Shown here piece after piece: positions 1 to 9,284 of a stretch of 41,154 nucleotides of DNA. The position numbers and the translations under genes are program-made. Location: NCBI GenBank assembly GCA_030537565.1, contig JAUNVS010000011.1, forward strand, positions 1-41,154, read 5' to 3'. The notes under the pieces are model-generated. The model saw only the letters and a list, made by a program, of their open reading frames with translations. It made no database searches and had not been told where the DNA came from. Numbering within the stretch: the first letter of the stretch is position 1; each line of letters starts with the position of its first letter. Source of the stretch: Eubacteriales bacterium (GTDB lineage: Bacteria > Bacillota > Clostridia > Saccharofermentanales > Fastidiosipilaceae).

Positions 1-2640
1 CAGTAATCGACGATGAGTAACCATCGACCGAAACCTCCCCGATCGTGTAATTAATCAGTTTCCCAGCCTTTTTCTCAGGTAGGTTTTTAAAAACACCCCT
101 CCACTGATTTCCCTCCGAAAGCTCCAGAAAATGCCCCGTACGGATACCATCTGCTAGGAGGAAAACATAGATCTCACTGGGGTGAATGGGAGATTCACCT
201 GGAGTCTCCACCCACCGTTTAACAACGGGAATCTCGATCGCTTTAATCGGCTTATTGGTCAAAATGAGCCCTGTATCTTGGTCTCCGCTAACCTCCGCCT
301 CATACCAAGTCAATGAACGTTCCTTGATCGTATACTCATAATGCTCCCCACTTGGACTGAGTTTCGGTAAATTTGTCACGGTAAGTGCCCAATTCCCCTC
401 TTCATCGGGCTTTACAAGCTCATACCCGACGACAACTGGCTCCTCGGAACTTCCCTTAATTTGACGAAGAATATCAAAACTGATCGACTTCGGGCGCTTT
501 GATTCAGCCCCCATATCGTCCCATTTTTTCTCTACTTTAATCTCGATAGTATCGTATTCACCCATAAACACGATACCATTACTACCAATACCTCCGCCCC
601 GTGTTACGGAATAGTTTCCAGAAATGTTCACCTTCGCCAAAGCTTTTGCTTCAGCATCGGCGACTTCATCCGTTCTCAGCGATAGTGCTGAATTACTTGG
701 TAAAACACCAGACAGCTTATTATGTGGAAGCAATTCCCCATTGGGATACTTCCAATTGTAGGGTCTCCCACCTAACATCGAATCAGAAATCCTATATTTG
801 GCTTGGCCACTGTGCGTACCGAGAAAATCTGAACTTAGCAGAAAAATCTCATCGGCACCACTACCGGACTTATTCCCATAGAGGGCAACTCCGTTAGTTA
901 AATAAATCTCTGTTTCGGAGACGGGACAACCCGCATATCCACCTCCACCATATACAGCTTCGTTTCCCGTGATGATTGCATGATTAATTAATGCCTCACC
1001 TTTATTCCACTCTCCACTAAACGCAGAACCAATACCATTCACATAAATAGCACCGCCACCAAAGGCATTGTTACTAATACCTGTACCAAGTGCTTTGTTG
1101 TCTATCAATTGGCCTGCATAAATGTTAGCACGTGGTGTTCCGTAACCGCTGCGACCAACCTGAACGAAAATCGCCCCACCCGTGGCTCCGACAATATTGC
1201 CCTCCATGACGCCACCCGTCATGTTTAAAACAGGCTTACCATCGGACCAATGCTGATCACCAACACTAACGGCACCACCAAGTTCCCCTGCGATATTGCG
1301 AGAAATCGAACCGCCACTAAAGTTGAAAGTACTCCCATCGACAATTAAAACACCACCACCAGCGCCCCAGGTATAACTACCAGCATCCAAACGCTGCGTG
1401 CTTCATTTCCCTCGATGACGCCTGCGGACATATTCATAGTACTTCGCGAACTTAAGAAAATGCCGCCTCCTCGACGTGCTAAATTTTTGAGGATTGCACC
1501 GCCACTCATGTTGATCGTGGAGCTAAGAGCATAAATCCCCCCACCCTGTGCATGACTGAACTCTCCAGTATCAAGTGGGACTACATGGTTATTCTGTATC
1601 GTTGTTCCATCATGAATATTAACTGTCCCATGTACGACTCGAATTGCTGACTTGTCTGCTTGTACCAAATCATGATTCCCATCGATTGTAATGTCGCTGA
1701 ATGTCGCCTCGGTATAATAAACCAGCAGAAGGTAGTCTTTAAACTTCTCATAGCGATAGAGGGCTGCATTCGTCCCCGCGAGGCTAAGCTCGCCATTAAC
1801 GGGAACGGTACCACAAATCCAAATCTTCTTGATCGTCTGGTGAGTCGTTGCCAATTCCTTCGCTTTTTCAAAGGTCTTCACGGCAGTCTCAGGCGTCAAA
1901 CCATCAGCCGCATCGTCACCATTTTTACCATCGAGATAAAGCTCTCCTGCGTACTGTCTCGCATTACGAAAAGCAAAAATGGAGAACGATGCTGTCGTAA
2001 AGCTCAGTTGCTGCAGCTCGGAATCATAGTAGGCATCAACAATCTCCTCTACACCTGACTCGAGAGTATCCAGGTGGTAAACTGGCCCCAATAAAATTGG
2101 GTCGCTGCTGATGTTTCCAATCACGACCTGAACCGGAAGCACCGGCTGACAGCGCTCGCCAGCTCCCGTCTCAAAGTGAATCTCAAAAGCTCGCAAGTCA
2201 TTCGCTTTTAAGTCAGACTCATAGGCCTGTAACTTCTCCAAGAGCTGCTCAGAAGAAGAGAGATCCTGTACATGAACTTGAGCGTCACTCGGAAGTGCAT
2301 CTGCTGGGGCTTCAATATGAATCGAATATGTCTCATCGATGTAGGTCTGAGTGCTTACTTCCTCCCGTTCGCTGGCCTCGCTGCTCGTGCTCGTAGAAGC
2401 GTTCGTACTAGTGCTGGACGTTGCCGACGATGGATCTCCAGGCTCCGATTCAAATTCAGAATCGACGCCCAAATTCTCCTCTGTCACTGCTGTAGATTCG
2501 ACGGAGAGACTCTCGATTGGCGCTACTCCGGACTCCGCCAAGGGACTGACTGTCTCCTCTGCTAAAACTACAGAAAGAAAATTAGGGAAAACTACAAGAT
2601 AAGCGAATATAGTAACAATTGCGAGAATTCTTCGTCGCAC
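1..2640 (-). CDS. Cna-B/beta-helix surface adhesin, partial, with frameshift
   Basis: Probable cell-surface adhesin or polysaccharide-binding protein. I choose the GTG at 2640 as start: GGAGGC lies just upstream and the product opens with a signal peptide (MRRRILAIVTIF to VLAEE); the upstream ATG at 2667 has no ribosome binding site. After the signal comes a Ser/Thr/Glu-rich linker of about 75 residues, a beta-rich domain, then a parallel beta-helix that begins with a DGLTPETAVKTFEKA motif and continues with NMSGG / GGGI / EGNEA repeats. The frame breaks near 1387-1391. In the -1 frame the helix repeats resume (GAGGGVLIVDG), followed by a Cna-B-type domain at about 275-560 (VEKKWDD to LTNKPI) and a second one reaching the window edge (VVKRWVE to YTIGEVSVDG). 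The C-terminus, where an LPXTG sorting signal would be expected, is outside the window. The specific ligand is unknown. Confidence 0.8.
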
Positions 2641-2931
2641 GATTCTGCCTCCAAACCAAAGCCACATTGATGAACACGGAAATCCGTATCATTAAAAACC
2701 GAACACATGTAGTCATAGTATCATCACCTTTTGCATTTATTTAGGCCTCAAAATTACATTTCCCTAACTTTCTGATTTCACATCACTTTTTCCAAAACAA
2801 TTCGCCCTCACCATTATAGAATCAAATGAATCAGTAATTGCAACTTCACCAATTATATTTTTAATAATAGGAAAATTTTGCAATAATTCCTATTTTTAGA
2901 CTAACAATAATTTCATCCCCTCCGAATCGGA
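2641..2931. other. AT-rich gap upstream of the adhesin gene
   Basis: AT-rich non-coding stretch holding the 5' leader of the adhesin gene and probably its promoter. I could not pick out a convincing -35/-10 pair or operator. The Shine-Dalgarno GGAGGC at about 2647-2652 (minus strand) supports the GTG start at 2640. An in-frame TAA-TGA pair lies just upstream of the ATG at 2667. Confidence 0.5.
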
Positions 2932-2977
2932 GATAAAATAAAACGGCTCTTATTCCCAAGAAGAGGAATTAGAACCG
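2932..2977 (-). terminator. Intrinsic terminator after the propeller-like gene
   Basis: Minus-strand hairpin with a 13-bp stem: 2965-2977 pairs with 2944-2956, with one mismatch and one G-U pair. It is followed by the T-rich tail TTTTATTTTAT. It lies about 30 bases after the stop of the gene ending at 3008. Confidence 0.85.
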
Positions 2978-3007
2978 CTACACGGTTTACACATTGGATG
3001 CAACCGC

Positions 3008-3942
3008 TTATTTGAGGTCTTTTAAATCGACGTAAAGGATTTCTGGTATTACGCTATTTCCCAAACCTGCGATCCCTTCAGAGATACAGTTTGTATGAAC
3101 GAAAAGACGATCGTCAATCAATCCCACCTCATATTCATATTCATACTCATCCACCTCCATATCAATATCCTTATACTGACGATGTGGGATAGCAATTTCA
3201 CTGCACACGGTACCATCAGACGCGTAACGGTAGATTACTGACGAACCGCTCCCAACTAAATAAATGAATCCCTCTGTATCGACAGCTAATGAATTGATCC
3301 TGTTGAAACTCGTATTCCACAACAGAGTGGGAGCAGGCTCCCCCGCCAACCAACGATAAACACCACCCTTGTATGCTAAATAAAGAATATCTCCATGACG
3401 TACAAAATGAGTAAAATAAATCTTTTCCTGCGTTTCAGGGTCGCTTAACAGAATTGGCTTCCCCTGAGTCAAATCAAAATAACTCGAAATGTATTCATCA
3501 CAAAAAATTTTTCCATCAAAGTAGCAAATATGCTCTAGATATGGAGGCTGGCACCCGCCCGGCTTCGCATATCCAATGCTTGCGATCATATCCTGAGATT
3601 GGTTATACAGAAGCATATTATCTCGCGTCCTAAGGATATAGCGAGCTGCCGGATATTCAAGACAGTCGATCTCGTTTACGGCAGTAAAAAATATCGTGTG
3701 ATCTTCGGGTTCAAGGGCGGGCAGCACATTTTCAGCGATCAGCTGAAAGTCTCGATCATAGATCTGATTATTAATCATCAGATGATCTCCATTGATGATC
3801 ATCGGCTCAAAGGCCAAAATCATCGGATGATTATAAGTAAATGAAAAAACATTCCAATCTCCCCCGCCGTCAGGCGACAAAACGGTAGCAAAATCAGAGC
3901 CCAAATTAATCCTAACATTGATGATATTCGACTAATTTTCAT
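3008..3942 (-). CDS. Exported beta-propeller-like protein, frameshifted
   Basis: Family not recognised. The start is the ATG at 3942, preceded by GAGGAGGG. This frame gives a clear signal peptide (MKISRISSMLGLIWALILLP). After about 27 codons the frame must shift by -1 inside the C5/G5 run at 3861-3865 to join the 280-residue body, whose own frame has no ATG or ribosome binding site. The body contains repeated short beta-strand units such as MLLYNQSQDMIASIG, YLAYKGGVYRWL, FIYLVGSGSSVIYRY and LFVHTNC, with spacing like a beta-propeller made of about 40-residue blades. There is an acidic Tyr/Glu patch (EVDEYEYEYEVG). It follows the nucleoside hydrolase gene on the same strand but behind a terminator, so it is probably its own transcription unit. 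The function is unknown. Confidence 0.65.
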
Positions 3943-4263
3943 CTTTCCCTCCTCGTGAACAGGCATAGCACAACAATTTCCTTTACCATACTCTAAACAA
4001 TTAATAGGTGCTTGTCGCCCCATAAAGAAAGCCGCGATACATGCGACTCAGTCATAACTAAAAAGTCTTTATTAACGAACTTCACTGAACACAAACAGAA
4101 TCAACGATTCTCCCCCGCTGAAATGCCTCCCTGACAAACATATAGCAAGGCATAAAAAGCATCCACTAAAGTGGATGCTTTGCTTTAAAGCTTAGTGTTA
4201 AAGACGCAGGAGCTGGTTTGTGAGCACAAGCGGTCGACGTTCACAACAGAAACCTCTTAAAGG
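3943..4263. other. Gap between nucleoside hydrolase and propeller-like gene
   Basis: The right-hand part holds the terminator at 4151-4179 for the upstream hydrolase gene. The left-hand part is the leader of the propeller-like gene, with GAGGAGGG at its 3' end (minus strand). No additional gene is supported; the short open frames here lack ribosome binding sites. Confidence 0.5.
4151..4179 (-). terminator. Intrinsic terminator after the first nucleoside hydrolase
   Basis: Perfect 10-bp stem AGCATCCACT / AGTGGATGCT (4158-4167 with 4170-4179), followed on the minus strand by TTTTTATG. The other strand has only TTTGCTTT after the hairpin, so it should work mainly on minus-strand transcripts. 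Confidence 0.9.
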
Positions 4264-5436
4264 CTACGACTTCTTAGGCATTGGAAGCGTCAGATAGTGT
4301 ACATAAAGGTCCATAAATCGATCGACGTCCATATCCAACAAAACATTTACCGTTTGGCAATTCGGCAGTGTGTGAAAGAGCTCTGGATGTCGCGGCTCTG
4401 TTCGATAACCGATCGAACGCCCAAAATTGGCTCCTAAATTCATATCGACGTCAATAATTCGGTCCTCCGCCTTCGTCACAAACGACTCATCCAAAAGGTA
4501 TAAGATCGTGACTTCATCGAAAAGGGTATTTTTGTACTCTCGATCAGCCTCATGACGAGGGCCGTTGTACTCCATGAACATATTTCGCCCAGTTGACGGC
4601 TCAGCGTCTCGTATTTTCTCGTACGTGTCATAGGTGATACGAGCCTTCATGCAAATATCTTTAGGAACTAAAACTTGCTCTGGAAAGGCTGTCGTCATGC
4701 AGATTTTCGCAGCAAGTGGATCAGCCCACCAATTAAATTCTGCCGCAGCAGTCGTGTTACCGCGCTCATCAATAGCGCCGCCCATATATACAACTCGTTT
4801 GACCTCCGAAACCAGTTCAGGATAACGTTTTGCAAACATGGCCACATTTGTCGGAGCTCCAACACAGACAATCGTCACTTCTCCTCGATTCTTACGAACC
4901 GCCTCCGCCATGAAGTCCACGGCATGCATTTCTTCAGGTGCTTTGGATTCTGGATAACCGTAGACTGGTTCTTCTTCTAAGTCCATATAGGAGCTAGGAC
5001 GTTCAGACTTCAAATAACCGATATTTCCACCCTGAATGCCGAGGAGGAGCCCCGCATCCATATACTGACTCATGTCACCTAAAAGCGGCTCACCCATTCC
5101 CATGTAGACTGGAATATCTGTCCGTTGCCACAATTCAAGTTGCCGTAATGTGTACGCAGTACAAACCTCAAGCCAATAATTCCCTGTCATCGTCGTAATC
5201 CCTAAAAGATCAAAACGATCTGAATTCAAAAGCATGAGCAAGGCCTTTGTATCATCCCCAAACTCACCGTTATCCGTGTCAAAAATCACCTTGATTTTTT
5301 CGTTCGATTTCGCCACATCCTGACTTTCAGCAGCTGCGACAGTAGACCTCAAGCCGATGAATACACTAAGTACCAAAAACCAAGAGATGATCCATAATAA
5401 GTGCCGCCTGCGAAACTGCTTTGATTTAAAACGCAT
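4264..5436 (-). CDS. Exported inosine/uridine-type nucleoside hydrolase
   Basis: IU-nucleoside hydrolase family member (390 aa) expected to split nucleosides into base and ribose. Residues 1-37 are a basic, hydrophobic signal peptide ending in AAA-ES, so the enzyme should act outside the cytoplasm. The calcium/ribose-binding signature is D53-T-D55 followed by G-x-F-G-D61-D62; canonical intracellular enzymes read DTDPGxDD. Later family blocks are present: VTIVCVGAPTNVAMF, VVYMGGA, the AAEFNWWADP loop, VPKDI and a C-terminal FDEVT block corresponding to the family's conserved late aspartate. It lies downstream of a second, longer hydrolase on the same strand with a terminator between them. Base specificity cannot be told from sequence. 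The start is the ATG at 5436; no strong Shine-Dalgarno is visible upstream of it. Confidence 0.88.
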   Translation of the reverse strand: MRFKSKQFRRRHLLWIISWFLVLSVFIGLRSTVAAAESQDVAKSNEKIKVIFDTDNGEFGDDTKALLMLLNSDRFDLLGITTMTGNYWLEVCTAYTLRQLELWQRTDIPVYMGMGEPLLGDMSQYMDAGLLLGIQGGNIGYLKSERPSSYMDLEEEPVYGYPESKAPEEMHAVDFMAEAVRKNRGEVTIVCVGAPTNVAMFAKRYPELVSEVKRVVYMGGAIDERGNTTAAAEFNWWADPLAAKICMTTAFPEQVLVPKDICMKARITYDTYEKIRDAEPSTGRNMFMEYNGPRHEADREYKNTLFDEVTILYLLDESFVTKAEDRIIDVDMNLGANFGRSIGYRTEPRHPELFHTLPNCQTVNVLLDMDVDRFMDLYVHYLTLPMPKKS

Positions 5437-5472
5437 AATAAGTTACATCTTTCTAAATCTAAATAGAATTTC

Positions 5473-5535
5473 AAATAAGTAAAAGCTCCCCCCGTTCTCA
5501 GCTCGAATCATTTCATCGACCAGGAACGAGGGGAG
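5473..5535 (-). terminator. Intrinsic terminator after the second nucleoside hydrolase
   Basis: On the minus strand CTCCCCTCGTTC (5524-5535) pairs with GAACGGGGGGAG (5486-5497) with one G-U pair. The hairpin is followed by CTTTTACTTATTT. It lies about 35 bases after the stop of the 549-residue hydrolase gene. Confidence 0.85.
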
Positions 5536-5571
5536 GAAACCTAACTAATTAGAAACATTGAATAAGATTAA

Positions 5572-7221
5572 CTACATTCTTTCAGCAAAAAGTTTCGCTA
5601 AAAAAGTCCAAAAAGCGTCACGATCGATATTGAAAATAATCTCACAGGTCGCAGCCGTGTACGGTCCTTTTCCCTGACGCCATGACACTGACTGACCGTA
5701 ACCGAATCCACGATTAACATCCATCACGACATCTCGAACTTCACTTTCAGTAATTAACTCAGGACACAGGAAAACACCAACGGTAATCGGATCCCAGCAG
5801 TAAGAGGTCTTCGTAGGATTGGCCTCATAACCAGGGCCTAATTTCTCAACGAGAAGTTCTGTGACCTCCGACGTATTCATCGCCACATACTGATCATACA
5901 CATCTTTAGCCATAATCACCTTTGGGGCCACATCATGCGGAACAATGATCTGTTGGGGCCAATCCGCGCGCAGACAAATGTCTACTGAATCTGGGTCGTA
6001 CCACCAGTTGAACTCTGCTAGAACACTTGCATTTCCAGGAACATCAATTGCTCCACCCATGTAAACGATCCCCGCCGCATTCTTAGCAAAATTAGGATCT
6101 TTCATGATTGCAAGTGCCACATTTGTACAAGCACCGACTGCGAAAATGGTAACTTGCCCAGGATATTTATGGACTTGTTCAATCATGAAGTCAGATGCAT
6201 TTCCCTCAGCTGCATCCGTCTCTGGAATGCCCCACTCATCATCTTGAAGCTCACCAAGTTCCTTATAATTCCGTGTGTAGTGTTCCAGTTCACGATATGC
6301 GCCCGTCCACAAGAAGGAACCATAAACTTTTGACTCAAGAGCTAGGTCTCTAAAACCACCTAAAGGAACATCCGTGCCAATGTAAACAGGAACATCTGTT
6401 CGACCCAGCCGTTCCAACTGGTTCAATGTTGCCGCCGTTCCAGTAGCAATCAGCTCATTCCCCCCAACCGTAGTAACGCCTAGCAAGTCAAGCCAGCCCG
6501 CACGATCTGCCTGAAGCAACGTAAACAGCGCAATCGCATCATCATTTAAATAACCCATATCGGTATCGAAGATCACCTTGTGTGTTTTGGCAGAGGTAAC
6601 AACATCGTATTCTTCATAAAGTTCTTTCGCTTGGATTTCACTCGATTCAATCACATTTGCGCTGGCTCTCGGGTCATTTTTCTCTTGGAGTTGAAGCTTC
6701 ATCTCTGCAGAATCAATCACCAAGTTTTCAATAATTCCTGGACGCACATCAGCGATCACACGCTCACTAGGCTGAAGTGTCATTGTAAATCTCACGTTGA
6801 AAGAGCCGTCTTCTGGACTCTGAAACTCAGCCGCACTCTCGACATCATGCCCCAAGCTTTTAATAACTTGATAGAAACCACGATCACTTTCATTGTCGCT
6901 CAAAAGTTCAATAAAGCGGAATGCATTTTTCTCCAGTTTTTTAGCTTCAAAGAGTTCCGGATTAAACACAATTTTTAACGTATATGATTCATTACTAAAC
7001 TGGAATACGGGACCGAAGAGGCTCGGACTACATGAATCCAAGCTGAGCTCTTGCTCAACCCCACCAATTTTACAGGTCAGATTTCCAAGATCTTCTGCCT
7101 GTACTTTAACGACTTGCTGCTGATCGCTCACATCATCGCTTTCGGCCAAAAGACCTGTAAGTGATGCGGAGAAAAGTATCGCAAAACTAATGACAACGGA
7201 TAAGATAGATTTCCTTTTCAT
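5572..7221 (-). CDS. Exported nucleoside hydrolase with novel N-terminal domain
   Basis: 549-residue protein. Residues 1-26 form a signal peptide (MKRKSILSVVISFAILF to LLAES). Residues about 30-205 are a beta-rich domain I do not recognise (LTCKIGGVEQELSLD, then YTLKIVFNPELFEA and FNVRFTMTLQP). Residues 215-549 are an IU-nucleoside hydrolase domain: D219-T-D221-M-G-Y-L-N-D227-D228, VTIFAVGACTNVALA, VYMGGAIDVPGN, AEFNWWYDP, IIVPHDV and a late WDPITVGVF block with the conserved aspartate. Intracellular homologues are near 310-330 residues, so the first 210 are an addition. The start is supported by GGAG eight bases upstream. It should release ribose and free base outside the cell. The upstream region carries several LacI-type operator candidates resembling those next to the ribose importer, which suggests co-regulation. 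Confidence 0.88.
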   Translation of the reverse strand: MKRKSILSVVISFAILFSASLTGLLAESDDVSDQQQVVKVQAEDLGNLTCKIGGVEQELSLDSCSPSLFGPVFQFSNESYTLKIVFNPELFEAKKLEKNAFRFIELLSDNESDRGFYQVIKSLGHDVESAAEFQSPEDGSFNVRFTMTLQPSERVIADVRPGIIENLVIDSAEMKLQLQEKNDPRASANVIESSEIQAKELYEEYDVVTSAKTHKVIFDTDMGYLNDDAIALFTLLQADRAGWLDLLGVTTVGGNELIATGTAATLNQLERLGRTDVPVYIGTDVPLGGFRDLALESKVYGSFLWTGAYRELEHYTRNYKELGELQDDEWGIPETDAAEGNASDFMIEQVHKYPGQVTIFAVGACTNVALAIMKDPNFAKNAAGIVYMGGAIDVPGNASVLAEFNWWYDPDSVDICLRADWPQQIIVPHDVAPKVIMAKDVYDQYVAMNTSEVTELLVEKLGPGYEANPTKTSYCWDPITVGVFLCPELITESEVRDVVMDVNRGFGYGQSVSWRQGKGPYTAATCEIIFNIDRDAFWTFLAKLFAERM

Positions 7222-7318
7222 CTTATGCTCCTCACTGTAGATGGCCGCATGTTTGCTGCCAATTTTAATCCCCTCGCTAAAAGGGCCCTCTAAATTAGCA
7301 ATTTGGAGTCTAGACTTA

Positions 7319-7333
7319 GGTTAAACGTTTACC
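7319..7333. promoter_or_regulatory. LacI-family operator candidate 1
   Basis: GGTTAAACGTTTACC. The core TAAACGTTTA is a perfect 10-bp palindrome with the central CG typical of LacI-family operators. It lies about 100 bases upstream of the exported nucleoside hydrolase start, in a likely roadblock position. Confidence 0.6.
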
Positions 7334-7460
7334 TTTCGTTTGTCATTACACGTTGTTATTATTTCAAACTTAGTCTTCCAAAACAAGTTTTTTGTATATT
7401 TTCATCGTTTTAACACTAAATCCGCTCTATATATGTTCATGTTGACGAGGATTTCTATTC

Positions 7461-7475
7461 ATAAATCGTTTAACC
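7461..7475. promoter_or_regulatory. LacI-family operator candidate 2
   Basis: Minus-strand reading GGTTAAACGATTTAT: same left half as the site at 7319, with a degenerate right half. Confidence 0.45.
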
Positions 7476-7530
7476 ATCCTATGCATTCATAGAGGGATTT
7501 CTCATTATATTTGAACTGTTAACACTGGAA

Positions 7531-7543
7531 CGACGTTTAATCC
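7531..7543. promoter_or_regulatory. Weak LacI-family half site
   Basis: Minus-strand reading GGATTAAACGTCG. Only one half matches the repeated GGTTAAACG element, so this could be chance in AT-rich DNA. Confidence 0.25.
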
Positions 7544-7612
7544 ACCACTTCAGTACAGAAAATCTTGTCTTTTATATTCTCACTGACCTTTTATAAATGA
7601 GAATACTAATAA

Positions 7613-7627
7613 CTTAAGCGTTTAACC
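7613..7627. promoter_or_regulatory. LacI-family operator candidate 3
   Basis: Minus-strand reading GGTTAAACGCTTAAG. Both halves match the palindromic consensus GGTTAARCGYTTAACC well. It lies about 390 bases upstream of the hydrolase start, so it could serve as an auxiliary operator for DNA looping. Confidence 0.5.
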
Positions 7628-7705
7628 TTATCAAGACTTACATCTCGCCAGCAAGTCACAAAGCAAGCTGAAGCATTCCTCAAATCATATGTGCTCAGGC
7701 TTAGC

Positions 7706-8362
7706 CTAAAGAGCAGCAATTTCTACAAGCAAAGTCGTTAGATCGCAATTTTTAAGTCCTGGGTACTGAATAACTGCCCCCTCAAGGCCTGTCGAAGTGA
7801 TTCCAATTGGCAACATGCCCGCACGTTTAGCCGCTTCAATTCCTGCCACCGAATCTTCGAAAACCGCACAAAACTCCGGATGAGTCCCCAACGCCTGGGA
7901 TCCAAGTAAAAAGACTTCAGGGTCTGGTTTTGTCCGCTGTGTATCTCGCCCATCAATAATCACATCAAATAGCTCAGAAATACCGAGGCGCTCCAAAATT
8001 AAAGGAGCATTTTTACTAGCCGAGCCAAGACCAATTCCCAAGCCATATTGGCGACAGGTATGCAAAAAACTGAGAGCACCCGGGAGGAGATCCTCCTGCG
8101 TCAAGCGAGCAATATAACTGAGATATAGCTTATTTTTATCTACCATAAATTGGAGACGATCTTCCTCACTGTAAAATTCTCTCCCTAAGGACAGGAGGAT
8201 CTCGAGACTCGCACGCCGACTGACTCCTTTTAGCCGTTCATTGTCCTGAACTGTAAAGGGAATCTGAAGTCGATCGGCCAACGCCTTCCAAGCAAGGTAG
8301 TGATAGCGAGCAGTATCGACGAGCACACCGTCTAGATCAAATAAAAAAGCTTTAATATCCAT
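7706..8362 (-). CDS. pgmB: Beta-phosphoglucomutase
   Basis: 218-residue HAD-superfamily enzyme that converts beta-glucose 1-phosphate to glucose 6-phosphate. The N-terminus carries the catalytic HAD motif FDLDGVLVDTARYHYLAWKALA; the DTARYH continuation is typical of beta-phosphoglucomutases rather than generic phosphatases. A cap region with LKGVSRRASLEILL, motif II GLGSASKNAP and motif III KPDPEVFLLG then FEDSVAGIEAAKRAGM are all present. It is the last gene of the glycoside operon, seven bases after the AraC gene. Its partner is the GH65 phosphorylase three genes upstream, which would supply beta-glucose 1-phosphate; that pairing is a standard one in maltose, trehalose and kojibiose phosphorylase loci. 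Confidence 0.93.
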   Translation of the reverse strand: MDIKAFLFDLDGVLVDTARYHYLAWKALADRLQIPFTVQDNERLKGVSRRASLEILLSLGREFYSEEDRLQFMVDKNKLYLSYIARLTQEDLLPGALSFLHTCRQYGLGIGLGSASKNAPLILERLGISELFDVIIDGRDTQRTKPDPEVFLLGSQALGTHPEFCAVFEDSVAGIEAAKRAGMLPIGITSTGLEGAVIQYPGLKNCDLTTLLVEIAAL

Positions 8363-8369
8363 AGCAAAC

Positions 8370-9284
8370 CTAACTTTCCTCGTTTTGAAGGAGATTCCTC
8401 AATAATTCCTCACGAAGTTCACGAGGGCTCAAACCCTCCCGAGATTTGATCACCGCTGAAAAGTAACTCTCATGTTGAAATCCACACATCTCTGCCACAT
8501 CTGCAATAGCTAAATCAAGATCCATAAGGAGGCGTTTGGCCTTTCGAATACGAAATTGGAGTAGATACTCATTAATCGGGACTCCAACCATCCTCTTAAA
8601 AAGTCGAGCGGCATAATCTGTATGGAAAGTAGTGACAGCCGTAATATCCGAAACACGCAACTTTCGAAAATAATTCTCACGAATAAAAGCCTTCATCAAA
8701 TTGACATTCCGAAGTGCTTTGGTGTCGGCGAGAGCTTCATCACGTTGCTCACGGTTTAAAAGCGCCAAAAGTGTATAAAATGCAGCCAGAGCTGAATACT
8801 GCCACTGGCTCCCTGCTTCTAGATAGGCATGATAAATTTGGACGAAGCAGTGCTCTACCAGCAAGCGATCTTTAACTTCAACGATCGTTTCAAAGCCGAT
8901 ATATGGACGCAACTCAAAATTCTCACGAATATGCTCTGCATGTGGAAGACTGTGAAAGAAACAACTCAGATAATCTTCCGTATTACTGTAGTAAGCAAGT
9001 GGCCAAGCAGCATCCGCACGTTCAAAGAAGTCGAGGTGAAACCAATAGCAGTCGCACGGATTATCCGGATGGATCTGGTAACGATGCGGTTGATTAGGAG
9101 TAATAACGAAGAGGCTACCGACTTTAAGATCATAGCAATGTGCCCCGATCTGCATCGTTCCCCGTCCTTTGTAACAGTAAAAAAACTGATGATCGTAAAT
9201 CCGTCGATCTTGACGGGGCCAATCATCTGTCCCCTGTATTCCCGCCTCACGAATATACGGACAAAGCCGAGCAAGCACTTTCAT
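8370..9284 (-). CDS. AraC-family transcriptional regulator
   Basis: 304 residues. The N-terminal half is a cupin-like sugar-sensing domain with the characteristic GRGTMQIG and GSLFVITPNQPHRYQ segments, and a WFHLDF strand. The C-terminal roughly 100 residues are the two helix-turn-helix AraC domain (ITAVTTFHTDYAARLFKRMVG, INEYLLQFRIRKAKRLL, IADVAEMCGFQHESYFSAVIK). GGAGG precedes its ATG, which overlaps the TAA of the EamA gene (ATGTAATG). It sits inside the operon rather than at its edge. It probably activates the operon, including itself, in response to the imported sugar; the inducer is unknown. Confidence 0.93.
   Translation of the reverse strand: MKVLARLCPYIREAGIQGTDDWPRQDRRIYDHQFFYCYKGRGTMQIGAHCYDLKVGSLFVITPNQPHRYQIHPDNPCDCYWFHLDFFERADAAWPLAYYSNTEDYLSCFFHSLPHAEHIRENFELRPYIGFETIVEVKDRLLVEHCFVQIYHAYLEAGSQWQYSALAAFYTLLALLNREQRDEALADTKALRNVNLMKAFIRENYFRKLRVSDITAVTTFHTDYAARLFKRMVGVPINEYLLQFRIRKAKRLLMDLDLAIADVAEMCGFQHESYFSAVIKSREGLSPRELREELLRNLLQNEES

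Larger units (their letters stand above)
7222..7705. promoter_or_regulatory. AT-rich control region upstream of the nucleoside hydrolase genes
   Basis: 484 bases without a gene, between the end of the glycoside operon and the start of the hydrolase gene. It is AT-rich and holds four copies of a GGTTAAACG-like half site (listed separately). A possible minus-strand promoter is TTGTTT, a 17-base gap and AATAAT at about 7360-7390, with the operator at 7319 just downstream; this promoter call is weak. No strong terminator was found for the pgmB end of the operon. Confidence 0.5.

Noticed and set aside
601-2602. Plus-strand open frames opposite the adhesin gene
   Set aside because: They lack ribosome binding sites and recognisable domains, and lie over beta-helix and Ser/Thr-rich coding sequence whose biased codons create open frames on the other strand.
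7319-7333. CcpA cre site
   Set aside because: The TG/CA ends of the cre consensus are missing, and the flanking GG/CC is shared with the rbs sites, so a dedicated LacI-family operator fits better; catabolite control is not excluded.
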